Shown: in pieces, positions 45,810-56,103 of the stretch | How the letters are laid out: every line of letters starts with the position of its first letter | Position numbering within the stretch: the stretch's first letter is position 1 | Assembly (NCBI GenBank): GCA_021779095.1 | Contig: JAJYBI010000006.1 | Location: 62,001-126,000 of the forward strand | Source: Deltaproteobacteria bacterium | GTDB lineage: Bacteria > Desulfobacterota > Desulfuromonadia > Geobacterales > JAJYBI01 | Direction: 5' to 3' | Length of the DNA stretch: 64,000 nt | Notes under the pieces: model-generated | Database searches by the model: none | What the model saw: only the letters and a program-made list of their open reading frames with translations | What the model was told of the DNA's origin: nothing | Made by a program: the position numbers and the translations under genes

Positions 45810-46984
45810 CGTTTCACCTCCGTCTCCAGCTCCCGTCCGATGATCCGGACGACCTCGTGCAGCGACAGCTGCCGCTCCATGGCGATGCGGCGGCAGTCGT
45901 CGAACTCGAGACTGCTGCGCTCACTCCCTTCCATCCGCACCGTCTTCACCCGCACCGGCCCCAGCGAGCTTGCAAGCTCATGCTGCTCCCGTTCCAGGGT
46001 CATCCGCCGCACCGGATACGAGCGGACGCCGATGGCGGTGGACTCCGTCAGGATCAACCGGCAGAGCCGGTCCCGGTCAGCAGGCAGACAGATGACCGAG
46101 ACGAGCGTGCCGGGACGGTTCTTCTTCATATACAGGGAGGCGAAGGCGACGTCCAGCGCCCCCGCCGCGAAGAGCCGCTCCATGAGGAATCCCAGCGCCT
46201 CGGGGGTCATGTCGTCGATGTTCGTCTCGATGACGGTGGCGTCATCCCCGGCTGCCTCCTCGTCCCGTTCACCCAGCATGAGGCGCAGGACGTTGGCGAC
46301 GTCGCCGAACTCCTTCGTCCCCGCGCCGTACCCCATGGCGGCAAGCCGCATCGGCGGCAACGGTCCGAACGCGGTGCAGAGCGCCGCCACAATCGCCGCG
46401 CCGGTGGGGGTCACCCGTTCGCCGGGAACCGCCTCACCCTGCACCGGCACCCCCTTGAGGAGCTCCGCGGTGGCGGGGGCCGGCAGAGGCATCCGGCCGT
46501 GCTGCGTCTCCACCCAGCCGCTCCCCAGCGGCAGGGGAGATGCGTGGAACGCGTCGACCCCGAGAAAATCCACGCAGACCGCCGCCCCCACGATATCCAT
46601 GATGGAGTCCACCGCCCCCACCTCGTGGAAATGGACGCTGCCGATCTCCACCCCGTGCACCTTTGCCTCCGCCTCGGCGAGCCGGAAGAAGATGCGCCGG
46701 GCGAAATCCTTCGCCCGGGGGGTGATGCCACTCTCCTCGATCATCCCGGCGATGGTCGTGTAGCGGCGGTGGGGCTGGTGCTCCTCCTGGTGGACCGTGA
46801 AAAGGGTCGCGGCGAGCCCCTTGCGCGTCACCCGCTCCAGTCCGAGCCGGTAGGAAAGGCGGGACAACGGCAGCTTGGCCAGTTCCGCCTGCAGGTAGTC
46901 GAACGGCACCCCCAGATCCAGGAGCGCCCCCACGGTCATGTCACCGGCGATCCCGGCGAAGCAGTCGAAGTACAGCAGTTTCAT
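45806..46984 (-). CDS. larC: LarC, nickel insertion for nickel-pincer cofactor
   Basis: A DUF111 family, CTP-dependent cyclometallase that inserts nickel into the pincer nucleotide used by lactate racemase-type enzymes. The 392-residue single-frame protein has YFDCFAGIAGDMTVGALLDL, HFHEVGAVDSIMDIVG and TNIDDMTPEALGFLMERLF. The larC1/larC2 frameshift known in some lactobacilli is absent here. larB is separated from it by VapBC. No larA or larE is in the window. Confidence 0.93.
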   Translation of the reverse strand: MKLLYFDCFAGIAGDMTVGALLDLGVPFDYLQAELAKLPLSRLSYRLGLERVTRKGLAATLFTVHQEEHQPHRRYTTIAGMIEESGITPRAKDFARRIFFRLAEAEAKVHGVEIGSVHFHEVGAVDSIMDIVGAAVCVDFLGVDAFHASPLPLGSGWVETQHGRMPLPAPATAELLKGVPVQGEAVPGERVTPTGAAIVAALCTAFGPLPPMRLAAMGYGAGTKEFGDVANVLRLMLGERDEEAAGDDATVIETNIDDMTPEALGFLMERLFAAGALDVAFASLYMKKNRPGTLVSVICLPADRDRLCRLILTESTAIGVRSYPVRRMTLEREQHELASSLGPVRVKTVRMEGSERSSLEFDDCRRIAMERQLSLHEVVRIIGRELETEVKR

Positions 46985-46991
46985 AGGATCT

Positions 46992-47045
46992 CACTTCTGC
47001 CACGGAGGCATAGAGACACAGAGACACAGTGTCTCTGTGGCAGGT
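46992..47045. repeat. CACAGAGACAC repeat, terminal hairpin
   Basis: GCCACGGAGGCATAGAGACA then CAGAGACACAGTGTCTCTGT and GGC: inverted arms able to fold, between vapC and larC. Related to the 28864 element. Confidence 0.6.
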
Positions 47046-47052
47046 TTTCCCC

Positions 47053-47445
47053 TTACCCCTTGGTGACGGCAAGATTCGGAATCAGCTCGAAATGCCGGTC
47101 GGCGGTCAACACGGCACAGTTGTGCTGCAGGGCAAGAACGGCAATAACGATGTCGGAAAACGGGACGTTGTGCCCGTCGGACCGCAGCCCTGCCGCCAGC
47201 CGCCCGGCCGTTGCCCAGAGTTCACGGCTCATTTCCAGGTGGGTGAGCGCCTCGAAGGCGTTGAGTATCATGGTCTCTTCGCGGGGCGACTTGACCCCCT
47301 GCAGGAGTTCCATGACGACCACGCCACAGGTCAGCAGTTCCCCATGCAGCACACCCTGCTCCAGAGCGGCAGCAAGCGGCGTCGAACTGCCCCGGAAAAA
47401 ATCGATCCAGGCGCAGGTATCGGGCAACAGCCTATTTGACGCCAT
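47053..47445 (-). CDS. vapC: VapC-type PIN-domain toxin
   Basis: A 130-residue PIN ribonuclease with the acidic residues in LPDTCAWIDFFRG (Asp), MELLQGV (Glu), FSDIVIAVLAL (Asp) and LTADRHF (Asp). It overlaps the antitoxin by 14 bp. The cassette lies between larB and larC. Confidence 0.9.
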   Translation of the reverse strand: MASNRLLPDTCAWIDFFRGSSTPLAAALEQGVLHGELLTCGVVVMELLQGVKSPREETMILNAFEALTHLEMSRELWATAGRLAAGLRSDGHNVPFSDIVIAVLALQHNCAVLTADRHFELIPNLAVTKG

Positions 47446-47665
47446 ACGACTCCCGTTCTTCCGCCGCTTTCAGTTCCGCCGCTTCGGCCTTTTCCCAGTC
47501 GTACTCGATGGCGATCTTGCCGCGGAGCGCCAAAAGATCTTCCATTTTCCGCCGGCGCACGTACTCTTCCATCACGGCGACAATCGCGCCGGTCTTGCTC
47601 TTCTGGCCGGAAAGCCGCTGGACTTCGTCGATCAGCTCGTCGGGTATGTTCAACGTCGCACGCAT
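47432..47665 (-). CDS. vapB: VapB-type ribbon-helix-helix antitoxin
   Basis: A 77-residue antitoxin: MRATLNIPDELIDEVQRLSG is the ribbon-helix-helix DNA-binding part, and the Glu-rich C-terminus (YDWEKAEAAELKAAEERESY) is the toxin-binding part. The ATG at 47665 has GGAGG upstream; ATGs at 47689 and 47680 would be leader. Confidence 0.9.
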   Translation of the reverse strand: MRATLNIPDELIDEVQRLSGQKSKTGAIVAVMEEYVRRRKMEDLLALRGKIAIEYDWEKAEAAELKAAEERESYGVK

Positions 47666-47852
47666 GACATGCACCTCCATGATATGCATTCATTGTATGC
47701 GCCACGCCGCACCCTGTCAATCATCCTGCCTGTCCTGTCCCCCCTGTTACTAAGGAGAACATTGACTAGCCGACATGAATACATCCCCCCTCCCTCGATG
47801 GGAGGGGGTGAGGGGGAGGGAGTCTCCGCGTCTCTGTGGCAGGTTCTGAAGC

Positions 47853-48602
47853 CTATTCCCTGTTCATCAGCGAAGCCGCGTACGCCGCGCCGAAGCCGTT
47901 ATCGATGTTCACCACCGTCACCCCGGCGGCGCAGCTGTTGAGCATCCCCAGGAGCGCCGCAACGCCGCCGAAAGAGGCGCCGTAGCCGACGGAGGTGGGA
48001 ACGGCGATGACCGGCCGGTCCACGAGCCCACCCACCACGGAGGGGAGCGCCCCCTCCATCCCCGCCACGACGATCAGGACGGAGGCGGAGAACAAAAGCT
48101 CCCGACGGGCCAGGAGGCGGTGAATCCCCGCGACCCCCACGTCGTACAGGTGCTCCACCCGGTTCCCCAGCATGCGTGCCGTGACGAGCGCCTCCTCGGC
48201 CACCGGGATGTCGGAGGTGCCGGCGGAGACGACGAGGATCGTCCCTCTCCCCTTCTCCTCCACCGGCTTCTGCTCGATAGTGAGGCAACGGCCCGTTGCG
48301 TGGTAGCTGGCGGCCGGAAAGATCCTCTGCACCTCATGTGCCATCTCCCGGTCGAGCCGGGTGGCGAGGATGTTGTTACCCTGTGCCAGAAGGGCATTGA
48401 TGATCCGCTCAAGCTGCTCGAAACTCTTCCCCTGGCCGAAGATCACCTCCGGAAACCCCTGGCGCAGGCCGCGGTGGTGATCCACGGTGGCATGACCGAC
48501 ATCCTCGAACGGCAGGTGGCGCAGCCGCTCCATGGCGGAATCGACGCCGAGAGCGCCGTCCTTGATCTGCTGGAGCAGGGTCTTCAGGTCGCGGGTGTCC
48601 AT
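47853..48602 (-). CDS. larB: LarB, carboxylase/hydrolase of nickel-pincer cofactor
   Basis: Carboxylates nicotinic acid adenine dinucleotide and hydrolyses it, the first step of pincer cofactor synthesis. The 249-residue protein resembles AIR carboxylase (PurE) in its C-terminal half: [41 protein letters not shown] and [21 protein letters not shown] precedes the ATG. It is upstream of the VapBC cassette and larC on the same strand. Confidence 0.93.
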   Translation of the reverse strand: MDTRDLKTLLQQIKDGALGVDSAMERLRHLPFEDVGHATVDHHRGLRQGFPEVIFGQGKSFEQLERIINALLAQGNNILATRLDREMAHEVQRIFPAASYHATGRCLTIEQKPVEEKGRGTILVVSAGTSDIPVAEEALVTARMLGNRVEHLYDVGVAGIHRLLARRELLFSASVLIVVAGMEGALPSVVGGLVDRPVIAVPTSVGYGASFGGVAALLGMLNSCAAGVTVVNIDNGFGAAYAASLMNRE

Positions 48603-48704
48603 GGTGGGCCCTTCCTTACGCTAAATGGCGGCTAATCCGCGTCGTCGAATAGTAGAGTATAACACCGGTTGCGGCAATACAAATCACGGGATGCGGATAC
48701 GACA

Positions 48705-48730
48705 ACGCCGGCATCGAGTGATGCCGGCGT
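48705..48730. repeat. Hairpin between dnaJ and larB
   Basis: ACGCCGGCATC-GAGT-GATGCCGGCGT, an 11-bp perfect stem without a T-run. It may mark the 3' end of the heat-shock transcript. Confidence 0.55.
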
Positions 48731-48832
48731 CGAAAAGATAACATCTGATAAATTGGCACTGTTCTAAGAGCTCCCTCCCCTTCAAGGGGGAGGAACGGTG
48801 CCTCCGCGCGAGTCGTCGCCTTGGGAAACTGT

Positions 48833-49951
48833 TCAGCTGAACATATCCATGACCTTGGCGAAGAAGTTCTTCCCCATGGGATTCACGTCCTCGCCGCTGA
48901 TCCGGGCGAACTCCTCCAGGAGCTCCTTCTGCTGCTTGTTCAGGTTGGTGGGGGTCTCTACCCGGACGATCACCATCTGGTCGCCGCGGCCGTACCCCTG
49001 CAGTGCCGGGATTCCCTTGCCGCGGAGCCGGAAGATCCGGCCCGACTGGGTCCCCTCGGGGATCTTCATGGAGACCTTGCCTTCCAGCGTCGGGGTTTCG
49101 ATCTCGCAGCCGAGCGCCGCCTGGGTGAAGCTCACCGGCAGTTCGCAGATGACGTCGTTACCGTCGCGTTTGAAGATGGCGTGCTCCCGGACGTTGATGG
49201 CCACGTACAGGTCGCCGTTTGGTCCCCCCTTGAGCCCCTGTCCCCCCTCGTTGGAGAGCTTCAACCGGTTCCCCGTCTCCACCCCGGCCGGGACCTTCAC
49301 CGACAGGGTCTTGCGGTCGCGCACGCTGCCGGTGCCGCGACAGTCGGGGCAGGGAGACTCCACGATCTTCCCCTCGCCGTTGCACTGGTTGCAGGTCCTG
49401 CTGACGCTGAAAAACCCCTGCTGGAACCGCATCTGCCCCGCCCCCTTGCAGGTGGGACAGGTCTTGGGCTCGGTGCCCGGCTTGGCGCCGCTGCCGTTGC
49501 AGGTGTCGCACCGCTTGGCGTAGGGGACCTCGATCTTCGTCTCCATGCCGAACGCCGCCTCTTCGAAGTTGATCTCCAGGTTGTACAGGAGATCGTCGCC
49601 CCGCTTGCCGCGGCCGCCCTGCCGCCCCCGGCCGCCGCCCCCGAAGATGTCGCTGAAGATGTCACCGAAGATGTCCCCGAAGGGGGACCCGCCGGCAAAG
49701 CCGCCGCCGAAGCCGGCACCGCCGTTACTGAAGGCGGCATGGCCGAACTGGTCGTACTGGGCGCGCTTCTGGGCGTCGGACAGCACCTCGTACGCCTCGG
49801 AAACCTCCTTGAACGAGTCTTCCGCCGCCTTGTCGCCGGGGTTCTTGTCCGGATGGTACTTGATCGCCAGCCGCCGGTACGCCTTCTTTATCTCCACCTC
49901 GGAGGCGTTGCGGTTGACCTCCAGGGTCTCGTAGTAGTCTCTCTTCTCGGC
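48833..49951 (-). CDS. dnaJ: Chaperone DnaJ
   Basis: A 372-residue Hsp40 co-chaperone. It has a J domain (about 1-70, [11 protein letters not shown] with HPD), a G/F-rich region, four CxxCxGxG-type zinc repeats ([32 protein letters not shown]) and the C-terminal domain. Homologues begin MAEKRDYYE; here the matching codon is TTG at 49951, with AGGA upstream. An in-frame ATG at 50023 lies in repeat sequence and is not used. Confidence 0.95.
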   Translation of the reverse strand, partial: AEKRDYYETLEVNRNASEVEIKKAYRRLAIKYHPDKNPGDKAAEDSFKEVSEAYEVLSDAQKRAQYDQFGHAAFSNGGAGFGGGFAGGSPFGDIFGDIFSDIFGGGGRGRQGGRGKRGDDLLYNLEINFEEAAFGMETKIEVPYAKRCDTCNGSGAKPGTEPKTCPTCKGAGQMRFQQGFFSVSRTCNQCNGEGKIVESPCPDCRGTGSVRDRKTLSVKVPAGVETGNRLKLSNEGGQGLKGGPNGDLYVAINVREHAIFKRDGNDVICELPVSFTQAALGCEIETPTLEGKVSMKIPEGTQSGRIFRLRGKGIPALQGYGRGDQMVIVRVETPTNLNKQQKELLEEFARISGEDVNPMGKNFFAKVMDMFS

Positions 49952-49970
49952 CAAGGTATGAATCCTTTTG

Positions 49971-50099
49971 GGCACTGGGCACTGGGCACCAGGCACGGGG
50001 AACGCAGATGAGGCAAAAGGCAAAAGGCCCAGAGACTTCCTCTGCGCCCTTCGCCTTCTCCCGGTTTTCCCCAGAGCCTAGGGCCCAGTGCCCAGTGCC
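49971..50099. repeat. Long inverted repeat between dnaK and dnaJ
   Basis: GGCACTGGGCACTGGGC (49971-49987) and GCCCAGTGCCCAGTGCC (50083-50099) are perfect 17-bp arms around about 95 bp. In the mRNA the stem ends about 19 nt before the dnaJ start codon region. Confidence 0.8.
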
Positions 50100-50103
50100 G
50101 GGT

Positions 50104-52011
50104 TTATTTGTCTTTTACTTCCTCGAAATCGGCGTCCACCACGTTGTCGTCCTTGGCGCCGCCTTCCTGTGCCGCCTCGCCGCCCGGCTGGGCTTCGGCA
50201 CCTGCCTGGGCCTTGGCGTAGACCGCTTCGGCCAGCTTGTGGGAAGCCTGCATCAGCTCGTCGCTCGCCTTCTTCATCGCCTCGGCGTCACTCCCCTCCA
50301 GGCTCTTCTTCAGTGCCGCCAGCTTCTCCTCGATGTTCTTCTTCTCGGCGGCGTCGATCTTGTCGCCGTACTCCTTCAGCGACTTCTCGGTCTGGTAGGC
50401 GAGAGAGTCGGCCTGGTTGCGGGCCTCGATCTGCTCACGCTTCTTCTTGTCCTCGGCGGCGTGGGACTCGGCGTCCCGCACCATCTTGTCGATCTCGTCC
50501 TTGGAAAGGCCGGAGGATGCGGTGATCCGAATCGACTGCTCCTTGCCGGTCCCCAGGTCCTTGGCGGAGACGTGCACGATGCCGTTGGCGTCGATGTCGA
50601 AGGTCACCTCGATCTGGGGCACGCCGCGGGGTGCCGCCGGAATGCCGGTCAGCTCGAAGTTGCCCAGGGTCTTGTTGTCGCCCGCCATCTCCCGCTCGCC
50701 CTGGAGCACGTGGATGGAAACCGCCGGCTGGTTGTCCGCCGCCGTGGAGAAGGTCTGGGACTTGCGGCAGGGGATCGTGGTGTTCTTCTCGATGAGCCGG
50801 GTCATGACGCTGCCCAGGGTCTCGATCCCCAGCGACAGCGGCGTCACGTCCAGGAGCAGCACGTCCTTCACGTCGCCCCGCAAGACCCCGCCCTGGATGG
50901 CGGCACCCACGGCCACCACCTCGTCCGGATTGACCCCCTTGTTGGGGACCTTGCCGAAGATCTTCTGCACCCGCTCCTGCACCGCCGGCATGCGGGTCAT
51001 GCCCCCCACGAGGATGACCTCGTCCACCTCGCTGGCGGAGAGGCCGGAATCCTTCAAGGCCTGGCGGCAGGGGCCGTCCAGCTTGTCCAAGAGGTCGGCG
51101 CAGAGCGCTTCCAGCTTGGCGCGGGAGAGCTTCAGGGTCAGGTGCTTGGGCCCGGTGGCGTCGGCGGTGATGAACGGCAGGTTGATGTCCGTCTCCATGG
51201 AGGTGGAGAGCTCGCACTTGGCCTTCTCGCCCGCCTCTTTGAGCCGCTGCAGCGCCATCTTGTCGCCCCTGAGGTCGATCCCCTGCTCCCGCTTGAACTC
51301 GTCGGCGATCCAGTCGATGATCTTCTGGTCGAAGTCCTCGCCCCCCAGGAAGGTGTCGCCGTTGGTGGACTTCACCTCGAAGACCCCCTCGCCCAGTTCC
51401 AGGATGGAGATATCGAAGGTACCGCCCCCCAGGTCGAAGACGGCGATCTTCTCGTCCTTCTTCTTGTCCAGGCCGTAGGCGAGCGCCGCGGCGGTCGGCT
51501 CGTTGATGATCCGCAGCACGTTCAGACCGGCGATCTTGCCGGCGTCCTTGGTGGCCTGGCGCTGGGAGTCGTCGAAGTAGGCCGGGACGGTGATGACCGC
51601 GTCGGTCACCGTCTCGCCCAGGAAGTCCTCGGCGGTCTTCTTCATCTTCTGCAGGACGATGGCGGAGATCTCCGGCGGCGAATACCGCTGGCTGCGCACG
51701 TCGACCCAGGCGTCGCCGTTGTCCGCCTTGATGATCTTGAAGGGGGAGATGGCGATGTCCTTCTTCACCGCCTCAGACTCGAACTTGCGGCCGATAAGCC
51801 GTTTGATGGCGTACAGGGTGTTTTCCGGGTTGGTGACCGCCTGGCGCTTGGCCTGCTGTCCCACGAGCCGCTCGCCGTTTTCGGCGAACGCCACCATGGA
51901 CGGCGTGGTGCGGCTCCCCTCCGCGTTAGCTATGACAACCGGCTCCCCACCTTCCATGATGGCAACGCAGGAGTTGGTGGTGCCGAGGTCGATACCGATT
52001 ACTTTGCTCAT
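50104..52011 (-). CDS. dnaK: Chaperone DnaK (Hsp70)
   Basis: A 635-residue Hsp70. The ATPase domain (1 to about 385) has [54 protein letters not shown] and [14 protein letters not shown]. The substrate domain has [14 protein letters not shown]. The C-terminus ends in a [11 protein letters not shown]-type tail. AAGGAG precedes the ATG. It is in the CIRCE-controlled operon between grpE and dnaJ. Confidence 0.98.
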   Translation of the reverse strand: MSKVIGIDLGTTNSCVAIMEGGEPVVIANAEGSRTTPSMVAFAENGERLVGQQAKRQAVTNPENTLYAIKRLIGRKFESEAVKKDIAISPFKIIKADNGDAWVDVRSQRYSPPEISAIVLQKMKKTAEDFLGETVTDAVITVPAYFDDSQRQATKDAGKIAGLNVLRIINEPTAAALAYGLDKKKDEKIAVFDLGGGTFDISILELGEGVFEVKSTNGDTFLGGEDFDQKIIDWIADEFKREQGIDLRGDKMALQRLKEAGEKAKCELSTSMETDINLPFITADATGPKHLTLKLSRAKLEALCADLLDKLDGPCRQALKDSGLSASEVDEVILVGGMTRMPAVQERVQKIFGKVPNKGVNPDEVVAVGAAIQGGVLRGDVKDVLLLDVTPLSLGIETLGSVMTRLIEKNTTIPCRKSQTFSTAADNQPAVSIHVLQGEREMAGDNKTLGNFELTGIPAAPRGVPQIEVTFDIDANGIVHVSAKDLGTGKEQSIRITASSGLSKDEIDKMVRDAESHAAEDKKKREQIEARNQADSLAYQTEKSLKEYGDKIDAAEKKNIEEKLAALKKSLEGSDAEAMKKASDELMQASHKLAEAVYAKAQAGAEAQPGGEAAQEGGAKDDNVVDADFEEVKDK

Positions 52012-52156
52012 TGTCTGGTGTCTCCTTCGAGTGGAATTACGCTTATATGCACAAGTTAGGTACTGTCATCACAAATAACAAGGGGCGTCTCAAAAAAAGT
52101 TTACGGTTCCACGTTCATAAGGTTAAACCCCGAACCTCGACCTTGAACGTTGAACC

Positions 52157-52723
52157 CTACTTCGACACCGTCACCATGGACGGCCGCAACAGCCGTTCGT
52201 TCAACAGGTACCCCTTCTGCATCTCGTCCACGATGCAGTTCGGCCCCAGTTCGGCGTCCTCCACCTGGCACATGGCCTGGTGGAAGTTCGGATCGAAGGG
52301 GGTCCCTTTCGCGGTCTCGATGGGGGTGACGCCGAACTTCTTCAGCGCCCCCTGCAGCATGGTAAGGGTCATCCGGACCCCCTCGACGATGGAGGCCATG
52401 GTTTCCTCCGAGGCATGGGCCAGGGCCCGCTCCATGTTGTCGATGGCGGGGAGGATCTCCATCACGAGCGACTCGTTGCCGTACTTCAGGAGCTCCTCCT
52501 TTTCCTTCTGGGTCCGCTTGCGGTAGTTCTCCATGTCCGCCACCTGGCGGACATACTTGTCGTAGTTGGCCAGTGCCTCGGCCTCCCTGGCCGCAAGCGC
52601 CGCTTCCAGCTCCTGGATGCGTGCCTCGGCACCCTCCACCGCCGGCTCTCCCGCTGCGACCTGTTCCTGCGCCTGCTCCTCATGCTCTGCCGCCGGTGCG
52701 GCATCGTGCCTCTTCTTGTCCAC
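52157..52723 (-). CDS. grpE: Nucleotide-exchange factor GrpE
   Basis: A 188-residue cofactor that releases ADP from DnaK. It has a charged N-terminus, a long coiled-coil (about 35-100, [20 protein letters not shown], then [13 protein letters not shown]) and the C-terminal beta domain ([28 protein letters not shown]). The start codon is GTG at 52723, with AAAGGAG upstream. It follows hrcA by 30 bp. Confidence 0.96.
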   Translation of the reverse strand: MDKKRHDAAPAAEHEEQAQEQVAAGEPAVEGAEARIQELEAALAAREAEALANYDKYVRQVADMENYRKRTQKEKEELLKYGNESLVMEILPAIDNMERALAHASEETMASIVEGVRMTLTMLQGALKKFGVTPIETAKGTPFDPNFHQAMCQVEDAELGPNCIVDEMQKGYLLNERLLRPSMVTVSK

Positions 52724-52753
52724 GTGTTCTGCTCCTTTGTTCCGCCGCCCCGC

Positions 52754-53797
52754 CTACTCCATCTCCAGGAGCCGGCTCACGAGCTTGGCGGTATAGTCAA
52801 CGATGGGGATCACCTTGCCGTACCCCATCCGCGTCGGTCCTATCACCCCCAGCACGCCGACGGTATCACGGCCGGTCATATAGGTGGAGGTAATGAGACT
52901 CATACCGGACATCTGATGGAGATGGGTCTCCGAGCCGATGAAGATCTGCACCCCTTCGGCATTCACGCAGCGGTCCAGCAGTTCCAGCAACTGCCCCTTC
53001 TCCTCGAAGGCGTGGAACACCTCCCGCATCCGGTCGATATCCGAGAATTCCGGCTGGCTCAGGATGTTCGCCTGTCCTTCGATGAACAGGCCGGAGGCAT
53101 CGCCCCCCTCACCGCCGGCGAAGGTCTGTTCCGACAGCCTGAGCGCCCGTGCCAGCATGGCATCGTACCGCGCCTTTTCCGTCAGCATCTCTTCCCTGAT
53201 CCGGTTTCGCACCTCGGCGATGGTGAGTCCAGCCAGGAGATCGTTCAGGTAGTTGGCCATCCGGACCAGATCGTCCGTCCCCATCTCTTCGTCGGATTCG
53301 ATGATCTTGTTCTGCACGACGCCGCTGCGGGAAACGAGGATCGCCAGGACCCGCCGCCCCCCCAGTTTCACGAACTCGATCTGCCGGAACATGTTCGTCG
53401 TGAAACGCGGCGCCACCACGACGCCGGTGTAGCGGGAAAGACAGGAGAGCATCCTGCTCGTCTCCTTCAGGACCGATCCGACGTCACGACCGGCGATGTT
53501 GCACTGCCGGCCGATCATATCCCGTTCTTCCGGGGCGATCCCCCGCACCTCCAGGAGCGAGTCGACGTACAGCCGGTACGCCTTTTCCGTGGGAACACGG
53601 CCGGCGGAGGTGTGGGGTGAAACCAGAAGCCCCATCTCCTCCAGGTCCGCCATGACGTTGCGCACCGTCGCCGGCGACAGGGAGATCCCGTGGCGACGGG
53701 TGATGGTGCGGCTCCCCACCGGCTCGGCCGTGGCGATGTAGTCCTCGATGATCGCCTCGAGGATATGTCTGCTGCGCTCCGATAGCCTGTCGCCCAT
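52754..53797 (-). CDS. hrcA: Heat-shock repressor HrcA
   Basis: A 347-residue repressor that binds CIRCE and needs GroEL to stay active. The winged-helix N-terminus (RHILEAIIEDYIATAEPVGS, then SPATVRNVMADLEEMG) is followed by a GAF-like middle and the C-terminal GVIGPTRMGYGKVIPIVDY. It is the first gene of the operon, 24 bp after the CIRCE element, so it represses itself and grpE-dnaK-dnaJ. Confidence 0.96.
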   Translation of the reverse strand: MGDRLSERSRHILEAIIEDYIATAEPVGSRTITRRHGISLSPATVRNVMADLEEMGLLVSPHTSAGRVPTEKAYRLYVDSLLEVRGIAPEERDMIGRQCNIAGRDVGSVLKETSRMLSCLSRYTGVVVAPRFTTNMFRQIEFVKLGGRRVLAILVSRSGVVQNKIIESDEEMGTDDLVRMANYLNDLLAGLTIAEVRNRIREEMLTEKARYDAMLARALRLSEQTFAGGEGGDASGLFIEGQANILSQPEFSDIDRMREVFHAFEEKGQLLELLDRCVNAEGVQIFIGSETHLHQMSGMSLITSTYMTGRDTVGVLGVIGPTRMGYGKVIPIVDYTAKLVSRLLEME

Positions 53798-53821
53798 GGA
53801 AACCGTCCCCGCTCAAACAGG

Positions 53822-53848
53822 TTAGCACTCGTTTGTGGCGAGTGCTAA
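53822..53848. promoter_or_regulatory. CIRCE operator
   Basis: TTAGCACTC-N9-GAGTGCTAA, an exact match to the CIRCE consensus with the canonical 9-bp spacer. It is placed right after the -10 of the hrcA promoter. Confidence 0.97.
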
Positions 53849-53855
53849 CGAAGAC

Positions 53856-53884
53856 AAACTAACAACGGACACCGGGTTTGTCAA
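53856..53884 (-). promoter_or_regulatory. Promoter of hrcA-grpE-dnaK-dnaJ
   Basis: On the minus strand TTGACA (53884-53879), a 17-bp spacer and TAGTTT (53861-53856). CIRCE overlaps the expected start of transcription, so HrcA blocks initiation directly. Confidence 0.8.
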
Positions 53885-53991
53885 GGGATTTCCCGCCGCG
53901 TTCCGGACGGCGCAACACCCCGCCGGAACCGGATCGAACGCAACCGGCATCGCCCGACGGCACACCTCCACGGGAGGGGCATCTGCCCGCC

Positions 53992-55134
53992 TCAGAGAAA
54001 CCTGACGAACAGCTGATTGGCAACAGGAAGCGCCCGGGGAGTGAGCCGCAGGACGCTCCCCTTTCGCTCCAGGAGCCCGGCCGTCACGAGGAGCTCGACA
54101 GTGCCGGGCCAGACCATCTCCACCGGTTCGCCGAACTCTGCCCGAAACGCATCCGTATCGACCCCGTCGCACATCCGGAGCCCGAGGAACATGAACTCCG
54201 CCCGGGCGTCCTCCCGGGAGAGCGCCTGCCGCTCATCGTCGGGAAGTGACCCGCCGGCCAGGGAGGCCAGATAGCCCGACGGGTCCGCCGCATTGCACCA
54301 GCGGACACCGTACCCCTCCCGCAGGAACGAGTGGGCGCCGGCGCCGAACCCCAGGTACGGAGCCCGGCGCCAGTAGGCCTGGTTGTGGCGGGAACGGCAG
54401 CCGGGCCGGGCGAAGTTGGCGATCTCGTACTGCCCGTACCCCGCGCCGGCAAGGCGTTCCATCGCCTCCCGGATCATCTCCGCCGAGGCGTCTCCCGAAA
54501 GCGGCTCCAGCTTCCCCGCCTCCTCCAGCGCCGCCAGCGGCGTCCCCTCCTCGATGGTGAGCCCGTACACGGAGATGTGGGCCGGTCGGAGGGCGACGGC
54601 CGCCGCCAGGTCGGACCGCCAGCGCGCGAGGCTCTCCCCCGGCAGGGAGTGGATCAGGTCGATGCCGATGTTGGCGAAGCCGGCGGATCGCGCCCGCGCC
54701 AGGGCGTCCCGCGTCTGGGCGGCGGTGTGTACCCGGCCGAGGAACTGAAGCTGCCCGTCGTCGAACGACTGCACCCCCAGGGAGAGCCGGTTCACCCCGG
54801 CGGTCCGGTAGCCGCGCAGCAGCTCCGCAGTGAGGGTGCCGGGGTTCGCCTCCAGGGTGATCTCCGCATCCGGCTCCAGCCCGAACAGGCGCGCCGCGGC
54901 ATCGATGACCCGCGCCACCAGCGCCGGCTCCAGCAGGGACGGCGTTCCACCGCCGAAGTAGAGGGTCGGCGCGGACATGTGACCGGCGAGCCGGTCGGCA
55001 CGCAGTCCCATCTCCTTCACCACGCCGTCGATATACTCGGCTGGAGTTACGTGGGAGTCGTCCACGGAGTTGAAGTCGCAGTAGCGGCACTTCCGGAGAC
55101 AGAACGGTATATGCACGTAGAGAAAGGTCTGCAT
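53992..55134 (-). CDS. hemW: Radical SAM haem chaperone HemW
   Basis: A 380-residue protein once annotated as oxygen-independent coproporphyrinogen oxidase. It has YVHIPFCLRKCRYCDFNS (C-x3-C-x2-C, the [4Fe-4S] site), TLYFGGGTPSLL, EANPGTLT, RLSLGVQSFDD and IDLIHSLPGES. The HemW form CxxxCxYC without the extra N-terminal segment of HemN supports haem delivery rather than decarboxylation. The start at 55134 follows AGGAG. It is divergent from the omega-amidase gene. Confidence 0.9.
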   Translation of the reverse strand: MQTFLYVHIPFCLRKCRYCDFNSVDDSHVTPAEYIDGVVKEMGLRADRLAGHMSAPTLYFGGGTPSLLEPALVARVIDAAARLFGLEPDAEITLEANPGTLTAELLRGYRTAGVNRLSLGVQSFDDGQLQFLGRVHTAAQTRDALARARSAGFANIGIDLIHSLPGESLARWRSDLAAAVALRPAHISVYGLTIEEGTPLAALEEAGKLEPLSGDASAEMIREAMERLAGAGYGQYEIANFARPGCRSRHNQAYWRRAPYLGFGAGAHSFLREGYGVRWCNAADPSGYLASLAGGSLPDDERQALSREDARAEFMFLGLRMCDGVDTDAFRAEFGEPVEMVWPGTVELLVTAGLLERKGSVLRLTPRALPVANQLFVRFL

Positions 55135-55262
55135 GGGGGCTCCTGCGGGTCTGCAAGCCTGCCGGGGACAATCCTTCTTGAACGGATGCCGGAACGGCAG
55201 TACACTGTAGCACACTTTTCGTCGATTCCGGCAGCTGCCGAATTACCCTCAGGAGGTATCAC

Positions 55263-56042
55263 ATGACCCACACCATCAAGGCCGCATCGGTCCAGTTCAC
55301 CATCCGGCTCGGCGATATCGACGCCAACGTGGAGTACGTCCGCGGCGCCATCCAGCGACTCGCGGCCCGGGGATGCACGCTCGCCGTCCTGCCGGAGATG
55401 TGGAGCTGCGGATTCGCCTACCGCGAGCTGAACGCGCTGGCGCGGCGCACCCCGGAGGTAGTGGAGGAGATGGGACGGCTCTCCGCGGAGTACGGCATGG
55501 TCCTGGTGGGGAGCCTTCCCGAGCCGGACGGGGACAAGGTCTGCAATACCGCCTACGTGCTGGACCAGGGCAGACTCGCCGGCAAGTACCGCAAGATCCA
55601 CCTCTTTTCCCTGATGAACGAGGACCGTTCATTCACCGCCGGCGACTCGTGGTGCGTCGTGGACACCAGCGCCGGACGGCTCGGGATCATCATCTGCTAC
55701 GACCTCCGGTTCCCCGAGCTGACGCGGCGGCTGGCCGTAGAAGGTGCGGAGATCCTGGCGATCCCCGGCGAGTGGCCGAAGCCGCGGGAAGAGCACTGGC
55801 GGGCGCTTCTGCGGGCCCGGGCCGTCGAAAACCAGTGCTTCGTCGTCTCCGCCAACTGCTGCGGCGTCGTGGGCAAGCTGGACTTCTTCGGCAGCAGCCT
55901 CATCGTCGGACCGAAGGGGGAGCTCCTGGCCGAGGGGGGGTACGAGCAGGGCGAACCGCTGGCGGAGCTGGACTTCACCGCCATGCGGAACTGGCGGGAC
56001 CAGATCCCCTGCTTCCGCGACCGGCGCCCCGAACTCTACTGA
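55263..56042 (+). CDS. Nitrilase-superfamily hydrolase, omega-amidase-like
   Basis: A 259-residue carbon-nitrogen hydrolase with the Glu-Lys-Cys triad: LAVLPEMWSCGF (Glu), GKYRKIHLFS (Lys) and IIICYDLRFPEL (Cys). It most resembles the YafV/omega-amidase branch that repairs 2-oxoglutaramate-type products, though amidase substrates vary. AGGAGG precedes the ATG. A repeat and the tol promoter follow. Confidence 0.88.
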   Translation: MTHTIKAASVQFTIRLGDIDANVEYVRGAIQRLAARGCTLAVLPEMWSCGFAYRELNALARRTPEVVEEMGRLSAEYGMVLVGSLPEPDGDKVCNTAYVLDQGRLAGKYRKIHLFSLMNEDRSFTAGDSWCVVDTSAGRLGIIICYDLRFPELTRRLAVEGAEILAIPGEWPKPREEHWRALLRARAVENQCFVVSANCCGVVGKLDFFGSSLIVGPKGELLAEGGYEQGEPLAELDFTAMRNWRDQIPCFRDRRPELY

Positions 56043-56103
56043 ACAGGACTGCCATCAATACCATTCTCGACATGCCCCTCATCCTAACTCCCGTGGGGAG
56101 AGA

